Assembly (NCBI RefSeq): GCF_000426285.1 | Contig: NZ_AUFB01000013.1 | Location: 1-64,000, forward strand | Direction of reading: 5' to 3' | DNA from: Rhizobium leucaenae USDA 9039 | GTDB lineage: Bacteria; Pseudomonadota; Alphaproteobacteria; Rhizobiales; Rhizobiaceae | Length of the DNA stretch: 64,000 nucleotides | Shown: positions 17,338-26,821 of the stretch, piece after piece | Position numbering within the stretch: the stretch's first letter is position 1 | Layout: every line of letters starts with the position of its first letter | Notes under the pieces: generated by a model | Databases searched by the model: none | Seen by the model: only the letters and a program-made list of their open reading frames with translations | What the model was told of the DNA's origin: nothing | Made by a program: the position numbers and the translations under genes

Positions 17338-18189
17338 TCATTGATTGTGGTTGAGCGCTCGCCGGACGACCTTGAGCGACCGAGCCAGCGAGTCCTCGAT
17401 CGTTGACAGCGGCACGGGATCTTGGCGGCGAACGGGCTGCGCCTGCCGATTGCGATGCAGTCTCAAGGGAAGTTCAATACTGACCGGGAGGCTGTCGAGC
17501 TTTGCGATTGCAGCCAGGAGGCGCTCGCACCCGACCTTGCCGTCGCCGATATCGCAGAAAAACCAACCTTCGTCGGTTTCACGGACATCCTTGATATGGG
17601 CGTGCGCCGATTCCGGCAGCGCCAGGATTCCATCACCTGCGAGATCGTCCATGTCCGGTCGATGTGACGCCGTGTTTGCAGCGTCGTAATTTAGCTTTAG
17701 AAAGGGCGATCCGAATTCCTCAACAAGAGAAATACCGTCCCGCGCGGTGTTGATCAGGCTATCGCTGCCGTCTCCTGGGTTTTCCAGGCCAACGATGATA
17801 TCAAAGGCTTCCGCTCTTCTCAGTATGGTTTCGACGTTGCGACGGAATGTTGCCTCTCTTTGTCGGGCGGCCGCGTTGGTCGCAATAACTTTGGCTCCAA
17901 TCGCCGCGGCGAATGCCATGCGGCCCGTGAACACTTCGACCGAATCTTCGAAACCGAGGTCGATGTGCGACGACATTGCATGACACAAGAGCCCCGAAGA
18001 CCTAAGCGCGCTGCGCCAACTGGTCATCTCGGAAGGTGTGAAGGCGGTCTCATCGAAGGGTTCTGTATATCCAACGATAAAGGCCGGCTCGAAATGGGTG
18101 AACCCGAGGGTTGCCGCGCTCTCCAGTGCGGCCTCTCTGCTATGCCCGTCGTACGGCGCGCCGGACACGGAGATCACCCGTTCAGCCAT
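17338..18189 (-). CDS. Sugar (phosphate) isomerase/epimerase, TIM-barrel family
   Basis: The start is set at ATG 18189 (MAERVISVSGAPYDG), with GGGAGGA 6 bases upstream; a longer frame reaches 18219. The sequence has the xylose-isomerase-like TIM-barrel pattern with metal-ligand glutamate in IVGLENPGDGS, aspartate/asparagine in LKLNYDAAN, histidine in HAHIKDV, and a final IELPLRLH segment. Such enzymes interconvert ketose and aldose phosphates or epimers in rare-sugar catabolism. As first gene of the isomerase-dhaK-dhaL operon it probably acts on the kinase product. Substrate cannot be read from sequence. Confidence 0.82.
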   Translation of the reverse strand: MAERVISVSGAPYDGHSREAALESAATLGFTHFEPAFIVGYTEPFDETAFTPSEMTSWRSALRSSGLLCHAMSSHIDLGFEDSVEVFTGRMAFAAAIGAKVIATNAAARQREATFRRNVETILRRAEAFDIIVGLENPGDGSDSLINTARDGISLVEEFGSPFLKLNYDAANTASHRPDMDDLAGDGILALPESAHAHIKDVRETDEGWFFCDIGDGKVGCERLLAAIAKLDSLPVSIELPLRLHRNRQAQPVRRQDPVPLSTIEDSLARSLKVVRRALNHNQ

Positions 18190-18301
18190 GCATTCCTCCC
18201 TTAGCAAAGAACGGCGCAAAGGCCGTTCCGAAGGGCAAAGTGTTAAAAACGCTTCATCCGGACAAGCGAATTCAATCGGTCAATACATGAATGCATCTCA
18301 A

Positions 18302-18316
18302 CAAATGCATCATTTG
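18302..18316. promoter_or_regulatory. Candidate LysR operator in the divergent promoter region
   Basis: CAAATGCATCATTTG is a perfect inverted repeat (6-bp arms, 3-nt centre) in the 230-bp region between the divergent isomerase and lysR genes. It lies about 100 bases upstream of lysR, a typical location for a LysR recognition site. Binding is an inference. Confidence 0.4.
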
Positions 18317-18419
18317 CGTTAAATTTCCTCATGGAATATAGAGGAAGGGCGTCCTCCAGCGTACTGAATGTCTCAAGTAAGAACGGTGGCGAGGCACGCA
18401 TAAACGGGGAGGAGGGGTG

Positions 18420-19349
18420 ATGAGCGCGTTGGAGTTTCCTTCGCTGCGATCGCTACAGGTGTTGGAAGCTGTCGCACGTCTTGGATCTTTTGGAAAAGCC
18501 GCCGAGGAACTAAGCATCAGCCCCTCGGCCGTGAGCCATCAAATGGCCGCGCTGGATTCGGAGCTCGGAATTGCTTTATTTCATCGCTCCGGGCGTTCAA
18601 TCATGCTGACTGACGCGGGAAGGGCTTACGCTGAAGAGATCAGCGCCTCCTTTCGAAGGATCGAGAGCGCCACTCGCAATTTCACGAAGAAGGGCAAAAG
18701 TGACATTCTGAATATCCATTCGGTTGTCAGTCTCGCTTCGCAGTGGCTCATGCCTCGCCTCGCCCGGTTTAGCGCCCGCTATCCGGAGATCGATCTTCGA
18801 CTGCACGCTTCTGGTGACCCGGCCGAGCTCAGGACCGGCAACGTCGATATAGACATCCGCTACGGAACGCAGCCCGTGGAGGTTGGCATCGCCGTCGAGC
18901 CCTTCCCGCCCGAGCCAATAGTGGTCCTGTGCGCCCCATCGTTGGTCGAGGGCGCAAACGGAATACGCTCACCGCAGGATCTCGCCAGATTTCCGCTCAT
19001 CCACTCCGAAGTGAACCTCTATCGCTGGCAGGATTGGGCCGACGACCACGGTGTGAGGCTCAACATGGATCGGGGGCTGCGTTTCGATAGATCTTTCATG
19101 TCCATCAATGCGGCCGCGGATGGACTTGGCGTTTGCCTGGAAAGCCTCATACTCGTCCGCCAAGATCTGAAAAGCGGGAGGCTCGTTGCGCCGTTTGGCC
19201 TGAAAGGCCCCAGCATCAATTGCCATAGTCTCGTGTACTTACGGTCCAGGGCAAGAACGCCAAAGATCGCTCTGTTCAAACGTTGGATCGAAGAGACCCT
19301 GGCTGGCGACGCGGTTTCTGCGAGTGAGATCGACGTCGGCGGGAGGTGA
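18420..19349 (+). CDS. LysR-family transcriptional regulator (GcvA-type)
   Basis: The ATG at 18420 follows GGAGG at 18411-18415 and gives 309 residues; a GTG one codon earlier is an alternative. The N-terminus is a classic LysR winged helix: SLQVLEAVARLGSFGKAAEE then LSISPSAVSHQMAALDSELG and LFHRSGRSIMLTDAGR. The remaining 200 residues form the periplasmic-binding-protein-like effector domain. It is transcribed divergently from the isomerase-dhaK-dhaL operon, so it most likely regulates that operon and itself in response to a sugar-derived ligand. Confidence 0.9.
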   Translation: MSALEFPSLRSLQVLEAVARLGSFGKAAEELSISPSAVSHQMAALDSELGIALFHRSGRSIMLTDAGRAYAEEISASFRRIESATRNFTKKGKSDILNIHSVVSLASQWLMPRLARFSARYPEIDLRLHASGDPAELRTGNVDIDIRYGTQPVEVGIAVEPFPPEPIVVLCAPSLVEGANGIRSPQDLARFPLIHSEVNLYRWQDWADDHGVRLNMDRGLRFDRSFMSINAAADGLGVCLESLILVRQDLKSGRLVAPFGLKGPSINCHSLVYLRSRARTPKIALFKRWIEETLAGDAVSASEIDVGGR

Positions 19350-19420
19350 GTTATGCGCAATCGGGGTCGGTGATGCGCGACTGGTGGATCAGACGCGCAT
19401 CCCCGACGTCAGGCAGTGGT

Positions 19421-20269
19421 TTAGCCGAAGAATTTCCCGAGTTCGTTCGCTATGAATTCGGGAGCTTCTTCCGCAACCCAGTGACCCGAGCCCGGGATCA
19501 ATCCGCCTCGAACGTCACTTGCCACCCGCTGCAGTGATTCCATCGTCTCCATGCCGCGGCCAAAACCACTGTCTCCGCCCAGGGCGAGGACCGGCATTTC
19601 GAGCTTGCCATCCCTCTCGAGGAATAACTCGTTGTCTTTGACGTCGGTTGGAAAGCCCCGATAATAGGCGAGAAGTGTGCGCAGGCCACCCGGTTTCAGG
19701 TAGGTACGGAAATACTCATTCTTGTCTTCCTGAGATAGCACGTTTGCCCGGCTGCCGTAATTGTCAAACAACCATTCCAGATAGATATGCTCGCGACCGC
19801 CGAACATCGCTTCCGGCAAATCCGGCGTCCTGAAGAAAGGGTGGTGCCAACGGCGGCCGCCTTGCGACATGTCCGCTCCATCGCCAGGAATGGTAACGTC
19901 CAGGATCGCGAGCTTGCTAACAGCCCCCCGGTGCTGCGCGGCCAGGGCAAACGCCACCGGGCCGCCCCAGTCGTGTCCCACAAGATTGAAGCGATCGATC
20001 TTCAGATGTTCAGAAAGAAGCTCCCACACGTCCTCGGCAATCGTTTTCTTGTCGTACCCATCGGCGGGCCGGGAAGTGTCGCCGAGGCCCCGCAGGTCCG
20101 GCGCGATGATCGCGTACTTGTCCGCGAGGAAGGGGATCACGTGCCGCCATTCGTGCGAACTCTGCGGCACCCCGTGAAGGAGAACCAGCGGCTCACCGGA
20201 TCCTGCGGTCAGGTAGTGCATGGTGATGCCGGACAGTCGCGCGTAATTGCTTTTGATCTCGGCACTCAC
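19421..20269 (-). CDS. Alpha/beta hydrolase, epoxide-hydrolase/haloacetate-dehalogenase type
   Basis: 282 residues from a GTG start at 20269 that overlaps the stop of the upstream gene (GTGA). HGVPQSSHEW is the oxyanion HGxP motif. VGHDWGG at about residues 103-109 places an aspartate nucleophile, as in soluble epoxide hydrolases and fluoroacetate dehalogenases, rather than serine. Cap-domain segments with WLFDNYGSRANV follow, and the catalytic histidine is in GSGHWVAEEAPE. It is translationally coupled to the dehydrogenase gene, so it probably acts in the same pathway. Substrate unknown. Confidence 0.85.
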   Translation of the reverse strand: MSAEIKSNYARLSGITMHYLTAGSGEPLVLLHGVPQSSHEWRHVIPFLADKYAIIAPDLRGLGDTSRPADGYDKKTIAEDVWELLSEHLKIDRFNLVGHDWGGPVAFALAAQHRGAVSKLAILDVTIPGDGADMSQGGRRWHHPFFRTPDLPEAMFGGREHIYLEWLFDNYGSRANVLSQEDKNEYFRTYLKPGGLRTLLAYYRGFPTDVKDNELFLERDGKLEMPVLALGGDSGFGRGMETMESLQRVASDVRGGLIPGSGHWVAEEAPEFIANELGKFFG

Positions 20270-21291
20270 TTTTTTGCCTCCTTCTGGCCCGCGGTCATTC
20301 CCCGATACGCACGAATGACCTGACTGTCATCTGCCGAGCCTGACCCCTGCCCAGACGCGGCAAGGAAGAACTGATGCGCAACGGAGGCGAGCGGCAGGGC
20401 GGCCCTGGCAGAGGAGCCGGCGGCAAGCACGATACCGAGATCTTTCACAAAAATGTCTACCGCGCTCGTTACCTCAGGGTCTTCCAGAAGCATCCGCTGG
20501 CCACGATCGTTGAGCATCCAGCTGGCGGCCGCCGAGCCGGACACGATCTCGAGTACCGTTGAGGTGTCGAGGCCAGCCCTTTCGGCGAGCGACAGCGCCT
20601 CAGCCGCTGCCGCCAAGTGTACGCCGCACAGCAACTGGTTGACTGCTTTGGCAACCGATGCCTGGCCAGGCCGCTCTCCGAGATAATAGATCTTGGAGCC
20701 GAGCACGTCGAAAAGATTGCGGCTCATCTCATAGGTTTGCCTGTCACCAGCCACCATGATGGAGAGCGACGCGTCGCGCGCTCCGGCGACGCCGCCGGAA
20801 ACAGGCGCATCCAGAAACCGGTGACCGCGAGCAATAACGGCCTCGGCGAGCTGTTCAACCTCGCCGGGAGGGCATGTTGACATCAGGACGACGACGCTGG
20901 CCCTGGTTGAATTTGCCAGGGCGCCCCGTTCGAAGAGGGCTTGGTGCGCCTGGTCGATGTTGACTACCATCAACATCAAGACGTCAGTCTCGCTGGCCGC
21001 TTCTGTAGCGTCTGGATAGGCAGTCCCGCCACTGTCAGCGAAGCTTCTTAGAGCATTCTCCGAGATGTCAAACCCCTTGACCCTGAAGCCGCTTTTTAGG
21101 AGATGCGACGCCATCGGCAATCCCATCGAGCCGAGACCGATAAAACCGATTGTCGGTTTTCCCGGTCCTCGTGCCGGGCTCGGCTTTGTTTCTAAAGCTT
21201 GGTGCAATTCCGGTCTCCTCCGCGATACTGGCACGTCATAGGCCGGCACATCCCACCGGAGTGCCATGCTCGCATGCAAAGCGGTTAGCAT
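20266..21291 (-). CDS. 3-hydroxyisobutyrate/beta-hydroxyacid dehydrogenase family protein
   Basis: Start chosen at ATG 21291 (MLTALHASMALRWDV), because GGAGG lies 8-9 bases upstream; the frame extends to 21462. After a 44-residue N-terminal segment, the NAD(P)-binding GFIGLGSMGLPMASHL follows. The substrate-binding DAPVSGGVAGA motif and the KAVNQLL segment with the catalytic lysine are present. The family oxidises beta-hydroxyacids such as 3-hydroxyisobutyrate, threonate or tartronate. The long N-terminus is unusual. It shares an operon with the hydrolase and faces the divergent TRAP genes. Confidence 0.85.
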   Translation of the reverse strand: MLTALHASMALRWDVPAYDVPVSRRRPELHQALETKPSPARGPGKPTIGFIGLGSMGLPMASHLLKSGFRVKGFDISENALRSFADSGGTAYPDATEAASETDVLMLMVVNIDQAHQALFERGALANSTRASVVVLMSTCPPGEVEQLAEAVIARGHRFLDAPVSGGVAGARDASLSIMVAGDRQTYEMSRNLFDVLGSKIYYLGERPGQASVAKAVNQLLCGVHLAAAAEALSLAERAGLDTSTVLEIVSGSAAASWMLNDRGQRMLLEDPEVTSAVDIFVKDLGIVLAAGSSARAALPLASVAHQFFLAASGQGSGSADDSQVIRAYRGMTAGQKEAKK

Positions 21292-21628
21292 GGCGGCTTC
21301 CTCCACATCAAAAGAGTTTGCGCAAAAAACATGTGACCTGGATTCATGTTGCCTGGCGCGTTCTCCCAGAAAAACTTTGCCTCCATCGCGGGTCACGCCG
21401 AACTCGCCTGAGTTCAACTCACCATTGGCCGGAGGCAATTCATTTGCGGACGTTTGGCGCAAGCGCCTAATTTACGTCCAGCCGCACAGTGGGAGGCTTC
21501 CGGCTTCAGCGACATCAGTCCAAGGTCTAAGCAACCTGCACGAAACTGAGGACGCTTACGAGGAAAGCGCCTGCGCTGGAGGCTCCTAAAAACATCGACA
21601 TAGATCAACACGGTTAGAGGAGGAACCA
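21292..21628. other. Divergent promoter region between dehydrogenase and TRAP genes
   Basis: About 340 bases separating minus-strand and plus-strand operons. It contains GGCGCAAGCGCC at 21456-21467, a perfect 5-bp-armed inverted repeat about 160 bases upstream of dctP that could be an operator. No convincing gene is present. Confidence 0.45.
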
Positions 21629-22645
21629 ATGATCAGAATGAATCGCCGTACCCTTATTATGAGTTCCGTGGCGATGACCGCCGCGCTTGCGGCACCGCGC
21701 ATCATGCGTGCGAGTTCGCCTGAATTCTCGTTTAAATTCGCCAACATCATGCCGGTTGATCATCCGCTCAACACGCGGATGACCGAGGCTTCCGACAAGA
21801 TCAGCCAGCAGACAGACGGCCGCGTGAGCATTCAAGTGTTCCCCGCGAGCCAGCTCGGCACCGATGCTGATATGCTCAGCCAGCTTCGATCAGGTGGCCT
21901 GGACCTTCTTGCGCAGACAGGCCTCATCGCAGCGACACTCGTCCCGCCGGCGGCCATCACCGGTGTAGGATTTGCCTACCCCGACTACGCGCAGGTGTGG
22001 AAGTCGGTGGATGGTGAGCTCGGCCGGAGCATCCGGACGGCTTTTGAGAAGGTCAACCTGATCGCCTTCGAGAAGATGTGGGACAACGGCTTTCGGCAGA
22101 CGACCTCGATCGGGAAACCGATCAAGTCGCCCGAGGACCTCAAGGGCTTCAAGATCCGCGTCCCTCCTGCGCCGCTCTGGACATCGCTTTTCAAGTCTCT
22201 CGGCGCCGCGCCGACGTCGATTCCATGGGGCGAAACTTATTCCGCACTCCAGACCCACGTCGCCGACGGTCTCGAAAACCCGCTCGCTGGCATTTACTTT
22301 GCCAAGATGTACGAGGTTCAAAAGTATCTCTCCCGGACCAACCATATGTGGGACGGCTTCTGGATTCTCGCCAATCGGGACAACTTCGAGATGCTGCCTG
22401 AGGACTTGCGTGACATTGTCGTCACCGAGATCAATCGCTCGGCTATCGTGCAACGCGCTGATGTCGAAAAGCTGAATTCCGAACTCCAGGCAGAGCTGAC
22501 GAGCAAGGGTCTTGAATTTATCGACGTCGATGTTTCCAAGTTCCGCGCGACGCTGCAAGCTTCGTCGTTCTACTCCGATTGGAAGGGGCGTTTTGGCGAG
22601 GAAGCATGGGCGTTGCTGGAGTCTACCTCGGGCAAATTGATCTGA
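21629..22645 (+). CDS. dctP: TRAP transporter solute-binding protein (DctP family)
   Basis: 338 residues, preceded by AGAGGAGGA. The N-terminus (NRRTLIMSSVAMTAALAAP) is a Tat-like or Sec signal peptide, so the product is periplasmic. The DctP fold follows, with the conserved segment LKGFKIRVPPAPLWTSLFKSLGAAPTSIPWGE-type helices containing the arginine that salt-bridges a substrate carboxylate. A carboxylate-bearing ligand is therefore likely. The fused membrane subunit gene begins 10 bases downstream. It delivers ligand to that permease. Confidence 0.92.
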   Translation: MIRMNRRTLIMSSVAMTAALAAPRIMRASSPEFSFKFANIMPVDHPLNTRMTEASDKISQQTDGRVSIQVFPASQLGTDADMLSQLRSGGLDLLAQTGLIAATLVPPAAITGVGFAYPDYAQVWKSVDGELGRSIRTAFEKVNLIAFEKMWDNGFRQTTSIGKPIKSPEDLKGFKIRVPPAPLWTSLFKSLGAAPTSIPWGETYSALQTHVADGLENPLAGIYFAKMYEVQKYLSRTNHMWDGFWILANRDNFEMLPEDLRDIVVTEINRSAIVQRADVEKLNSELQAELTSKGLEFIDVDVSKFRATLQASSFYSDWKGRFGEEAWALLESTSGKLI

Positions 22646-22654
22646 GGCGTTGAC

Positions 22655-24520
22655 ATGGCTACTTCTGAAAATGTCAGCCCCCCGGTGATCGGCGCGTGGC
22701 CAGTCCTGGCGAAAGCTGAAACGCGCCTGGTGCGCCTGATTGAATTGATCGCCGCAGCACTTGTTGTTGTCGAGGTACTCGTGCTGTCGGCGGGCGTCTT
22801 CGCCCGCTATGCATGGGGCGAGCCGCTCATCTGGTCGGATGAGCTCGCCTCCATGTTGTTCCTCTGGCTTTCGATCGTGGGCGCGGTCCTCGCTTTTCAC
22901 CGCGGACAGCACATGAGGATGGGCGTTATCGCGGACGCGATGCCGCCCGTCGTAAGGGCAAGACTGGAGGTGGCTGCACTTGTCTTTTGCCTTTCGGTCT
23001 GCGTGCTTCTTCTGCCCAAGGCCACGGCCTACGCTCTTCATGAAGTTCCGGTCGTCACTCCCGCGATGGAAGTTTCGGTCGCATGGCGTTCTTTTGGTCT
23101 TCCGATCGGACTTGGCCTGATGCTTATCCTTGGCGTGACCAATGCCCTTCAGCGCATCACGCTGAGCGATTTCCTGATCGGGGTCCTTGTAGCCGCATGC
23201 TTGATAGGGTTGGCGATTGCGGCGAAACCGTTGATCATGGCGATGGGCAACTGGAACCTCGTGCTTTTCTTCGTAGTCTTCATCGCACTAGGTGTGCTGA
23301 GCGGCGTACCAATCGCGTTCGTGTTCGCTCTCGCTGCCATCAGTTATGTGGCTCTGGGTACGAGCCGTCCGATAAGCGTGATCGCGGGTCGGCTTGATGA
23401 GGGAATGTCGCATCTTCTCCTCCTAGCGGTCCCGCTGTTCGTGCTGCTGGGTATGCTGATGGAGGTTACGGGCATGGCAAAAGCGATGCTGAACTTCCTG
23501 GCGTCCTTGCTCGGACATGTCAGAGGCGGCCTGTGTTACGTCCTCGTCGCGGCAATGTATCTGGTGTCTGGGATATCGGGTTCGAAGACCGCCGACATGG
23601 CTGCTGTCGCCCCGGCACTGTTCCCGGAGATGAAAGCGAGAGGATCAAAGCCCGGCGATCTCGTGGCCCTGCTTGCGGCTACGGGTGCGCAGACGGAGAC
23701 GATCCCGCCGAGCCTCGTATTGATCACCATCGGATCGGTTACGAGCGTATCGATTTCGGCCCTGTTCATAGGCGGTCTTTTGCCGGCGTTCGTCTGCGGA
23801 TTGATGCTTTGCGTTGTCGTCTGGTGGCGCTATCGCAACGAGGACATGTCGGGTTTTCGCAAGCCGCCAGCCAGGGAGATCTTTCGCACATTCCTGATTG
23901 CGCTTCCGGCTTTGGCCCTACCTTTTATCATCCGTACAGCGGTTGTCGAAGGCGTTGCTACCGCCACGGAAGTCTCGACAATCGGCATTGCCTACTCGCT
24001 GCTGGCAGGCCTCCTCATTTACCGCCGGTTCGACTGGAAGCGGGTGGGTCCGATGCTGGTGGAAACGGCGGTCTTGTCCGGAGCCATCCTTTTCATCATC
24101 GCGGCGGCAACGGCTGTGGCCTGGTGCCTGACTCAATCGGGTTTTTCGCGTGGGCTGGTTCAGACGATGGCGGGTCTACCCGGAGGAGCGCCGATCTTTA
24201 TGATCGTGTCGATCGTCGCGTTCATTGTGCTCGGTAGCGTGCTGGAAGGCATTCCCGCGGTGGTTCTGTTCGCACCCCTGGTATTTCCGATCGCCAAGGG
24301 ATTAGGGATCCACGACGTGCACTATTCGATCGTGGTCATTCTCGCCATGGGAGTGGGCTTGTTCCTCCCGCCGTTCGGCGTCGGTTATTATGCCGCCTGT
24401 GCAATCGGCCGTGTGAACCCAGTGGAAGGCATAAAGCCGCTGTGGGGGTACATGATCGCCCTGCTTCTCGGGCTTGCGATCGTCGCAGCGGTGCCCTGGA
24501 TCTCGATCGGCTTCCTATGA
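22655..24520 (+). CDS. dctM: TRAP transporter fused small/large membrane subunits (DctQM)
   Basis: 621 residues combining a DctQ-like unit of four membrane helices (about 25-165, with FARYAWGEPLIWSDELA) and a DctM-like unit of about 12 helices (about 190-620). Conserved DctM features include GVPIAFVFALAA and LVPLFVLLGMLME-type helices. Fusion of Q and M is a known TRAP variant. It uses a sodium gradient to import the DctP-bound solute across the inner membrane. A long 9-bp-armed hairpin (24525-24567) follows the stop by 4 bases. Confidence 0.92.
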   Translation: MATSENVSPPVIGAWPVLAKAETRLVRLIELIAAALVVVEVLVLSAGVFARYAWGEPLIWSDELASMLFLWLSIVGAVLAFHRGQHMRMGVIADAMPPVVRARLEVAALVFCLSVCVLLLPKATAYALHEVPVVTPAMEVSVAWRSFGLPIGLGLMLILGVTNALQRITLSDFLIGVLVAACLIGLAIAAKPLIMAMGNWNLVLFFVVFIALGVLSGVPIAFVFALAAISYVALGTSRPISVIAGRLDEGMSHLLLLAVPLFVLLGMLMEVTGMAKAMLNFLASLLGHVRGGLCYVLVAAMYLVSGISGSKTADMAAVAPALFPEMKARGSKPGDLVALLAATGAQTETIPPSLVLITIGSVTSVSISALFIGGLLPAFVCGLMLCVVVWWRYRNEDMSGFRKPPAREIFRTFLIALPALALPFIIRTAVVEGVATATEVSTIGIAYSLLAGLLIYRRFDWKRVGPMLVETAVLSGAILFIIAAATAVAWCLTQSGFSRGLVQTMAGLPGGAPIFMIVSIVAFIVLGSVLEGIPAVVLFAPLVFPIAKGLGIHDVHYSIVVILAMGVGLFLPPFGVGYYAACAIGRVNPVEGIKPLWGYMIALLLGLAIVAAVPWISIGFL

Positions 24521-25134
24521 CGTGCGACCGTAGGCGGCCGGTAGAGAAGTCGGCCATTCTACGGTCGTAACCATGTCGGATAAGGCGGAATGCCGGGCTG
24601 GCAACGCGCTTCAGAAGCATGCTGCTGGCTCCGCAATATGCCCGGGAAGAAATGTAGCGCCCACCCGAAGATCGTTACGTCCTCGCGGTTTTCCGTGGCT
24701 TCTTCCTCAGGAGCGGTGCGCTCTTCGAGGGAAGAGGTAACATCTATCCTCCGACCGCTTAATGAACACCGTTGGCGACCTGACGCAGAGCCACTCACAT
24801 AACAATGAGGCAGCCAAGGCGATCCACGATAATCTTGCCGATATTCGGATGCGAGCCGCGTCCCGCAGTCAGGGAGCCAAGAGTTCTTTCGAACTCACCG
24901 AAAGCCAACGAGATCTGATGGCCGGACCAACGCGGTACCCCGAAACCGGTTGTTTCGATTGATGAATCGCAGGTCCGAGCGAGATCATTTGTTGAGCGAT
25001 GCTCATTGAAATGGACTCGCAATTCAATTGTCCTAGACCTGCCACTTGATACCTTTCCGATGCAGACAAAGCCGAAATCCGTCGCAAGACAAGCGCGGTC
25101 TGCAGACGCATTTTTACAAATGGGGAGGAGTGAA
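24521..25134. other. Intergenic region between TRAP and MBL genes
   Basis: About 610 bases. The first 50 hold the hairpin 24525-24567. No GntR-type palindrome resembling those further right is found upstream of the MBL gene. Short frames on both strands look non-coding. Confidence 0.45.
24525..24567 (+). terminator. Hairpin at the end of the TRAP operon
   Basis: CGACCGTAG (24525-24533) pairs perfectly with CTACGGTCG (24559-24567), and an inner GGCCG/CGGCC pair extends the stem. There is no T-run behind it, so it may be a factor-dependent terminator or a transcript-stabilising structure. Confidence 0.5.
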
Positions 25135-26133
25135 ATGGGAAATGAACGTTTCGAGATCGACCGCCGCAACTTACTATTGGCAGGGGGAGCTGCTTTGAGT
25201 GGAGCCGTTTTGGGTGCGAACAGTGTAGCGGCTCACGCTGGGGCGAGCCCCGTTTCCGGGGCACAAGCTCCGGACTTTTATCGATTTGCCATTGGGGACG
25301 CCCAGGTAACCATCGTATCAGACGGCCCACTTCCGCTCGGCGACCCGACACAAAGTTTTCTCGGCGTCCCGGCCGACGAGATAAGATCCATGCTAAACCA
25401 CAGCTTCCTGCCCACGGATGAGGTCGTTCTCGCTCAGAACGCACCTGTCGTAAACATCGGTGGCAAGCTGATTTTGTTCGACACGGGGATGGGATCGCTT
25501 AAGCAATTTGGCCCGACGACTGGCCGTCTCAAGTCTTGCTTGGCCGCCGCGAATATTGCGCTGGAAGATATTGACGCTGTCGTCTGTTCGCATGCTCATT
25601 GGGACCACGTCGGCGGAATCTGGGGCGACGACGGGAAACCAACGTTTCCAAATGCCCAGGTGTACATCAGCCAAACCGACTACGATTTCTGGACCGACGA
25701 GAAAAAACTTGGAGGCGATCTCAACGGTCTAGTTAAAGCCGCGATCCACAACCTCAAACCCGTGCGGGACCGCATGGTTTTTTTCCAGGACGAACAAGAG
25801 TTTCTTCCTGGTATTCATGCCATTAGCGCTCCTGGACACACACTCGGCCATAGCTGCTTTATGATTGAGTCAGCAGGAAAGACAATGTGCTATGGCGGCG
25901 ACCTCACTCATCATCCTGTGCTTCTGTTCGAAAAGCCTTTGATGGAATTTGCGTTCGATACCGATCCCAAACTGTCAGCTCAATCGCGTGTGCGCATTCT
26001 GAAAATGCTGGCCTCCAATAGAATACCCTTCATGTCCTACCACTTCCCATGGCCGGGCTACGGGCACGTTGGCATAGCGGGAGAGGGCTTCGCGTATTTT
26101 CCTGAGCCACTACATCTTAGCCTGTTGGACTGA
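25135..26133 (+). CDS. Tat-exported metallo-beta-lactamase-fold hydrolase, methyl-parathion-hydrolase-like
   Basis: Start ATG 25135 has GGGGAGGAG upstream; 332 residues. DRRNLLLAGGAALSG is a twin-arginine signal, so the product is likely periplasmic. The MBL signature SHAHWDHVGG, the downstream H in APGHTLGHS, and D in GGDLTHH provide the binuclear zinc ligands. FGPTTGRL, FPNA, DTDPKL and HFPWPG blocks resemble methyl parathion hydrolase and dihydrocoumarin hydrolase. Its likely chemistry is lactone or ester hydrolysis. It is a paralogue of the cytoplasmic enzyme at 32677, which lacks the signal peptide. Confidence 0.85.
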   Translation: MGNERFEIDRRNLLLAGGAALSGAVLGANSVAAHAGASPVSGAQAPDFYRFAIGDAQVTIVSDGPLPLGDPTQSFLGVPADEIRSMLNHSFLPTDEVVLAQNAPVVNIGGKLILFDTGMGSLKQFGPTTGRLKSCLAAANIALEDIDAVVCSHAHWDHVGGIWGDDGKPTFPNAQVYISQTDYDFWTDEKKLGGDLNGLVKAAIHNLKPVRDRMVFFQDEQEFLPGIHAISAPGHTLGHSCFMIESAGKTMCYGGDLTHHPVLLFEKPLMEFAFDTDPKLSAQSRVRILKMLASNRIPFMSYHFPWPGYGHVGIAGEGFAYFPEPLHLSLLD

Positions 26134-26310
26134 GTGGTAGAGAAGGGCGCGAGGGCAATGCCTTCGCGTCAATCCTATCCGGAGGGCAGTCGAACGAAAT
26201 CATCACATGGCGGAAGTTACGCAACAAGCAATGTGCGCCTTCATCGCGTTGCTAGACATCAAGTCACGCGGGAACGCCAACTGAAATCAAGAGCGATCGG
26301 CGGACCGCAC

Positions 26311-26697
26311 CTAAAGGCCATTCCTGATCGGAAACATATCCTCGCCGTAGTGGTGAAGCCTTGTGTGATGCCGTCGGCATAACCAGCGCACCTTTAAAGG
26401 GTCGTCGTATTGATCATGATGGGCGTCGACCGTTTCAATCCCGCAGACCTCACATGTTTGCTTTTCCAGCTCGCCTGCCTTTACGGCTCGCTGTACAGCA
26501 AGATGAGCATCATATTTCGCTGGATTAGCACGGCGCCAATTTGCTTGGCGGGTGTCGGTTTTCAGCATCGCCGCATCCTGTGCCTGTAATTTTGCGCTCT
26601 CGACCGATAGATACCTGGAGAGGGCTGCAGGCTCAAGTTTCCGCACAGAGCGACGGCGTCTGTCCGTGGCTCCGCGTCCGAAAACAAGATTTCGCAT
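26311..26697 (-). CDS. HNH/zinc-finger-like small protein
   Basis: The frame encodes up to 128 residues. A Cys-rich block CEVCG followed by HHDQYDDPLKVRWLCRRHH gives C-x2-C and C-x2-H-H arrangements typical of HNH-type or zinc-binding proteins in phages and mobile DNA. The first 43 residues (to an internal ATG at 26568) are less convincing, so the true start may be 26568. It lies beside a decayed toxin gene. Nuclease activity is an inference. Confidence 0.55.
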   Translation of the reverse strand: MRNLVFGRGATDRRRRSVRKLEPAALSRYLSVESAKLQAQDAAMLKTDTRQANWRRANPAKYDAHLAVQRAVKAGELEKQTCEVCGIETVDAHHDQYDDPLKVRWLCRRHHTRLHHYGEDMFPIRNGL

Positions 26698-26821
26698 TGC
26701 CAGGAATGATCAGGGTTGGGCCATCGAGATCCAAGTTTGCTGCCCGCAATCTTCGCACGGTGGATACGATATCGCTCGTGTCGATCGGTGCTCCCGATCG
26801 TAGCGCGCTGGATGACTAAGC

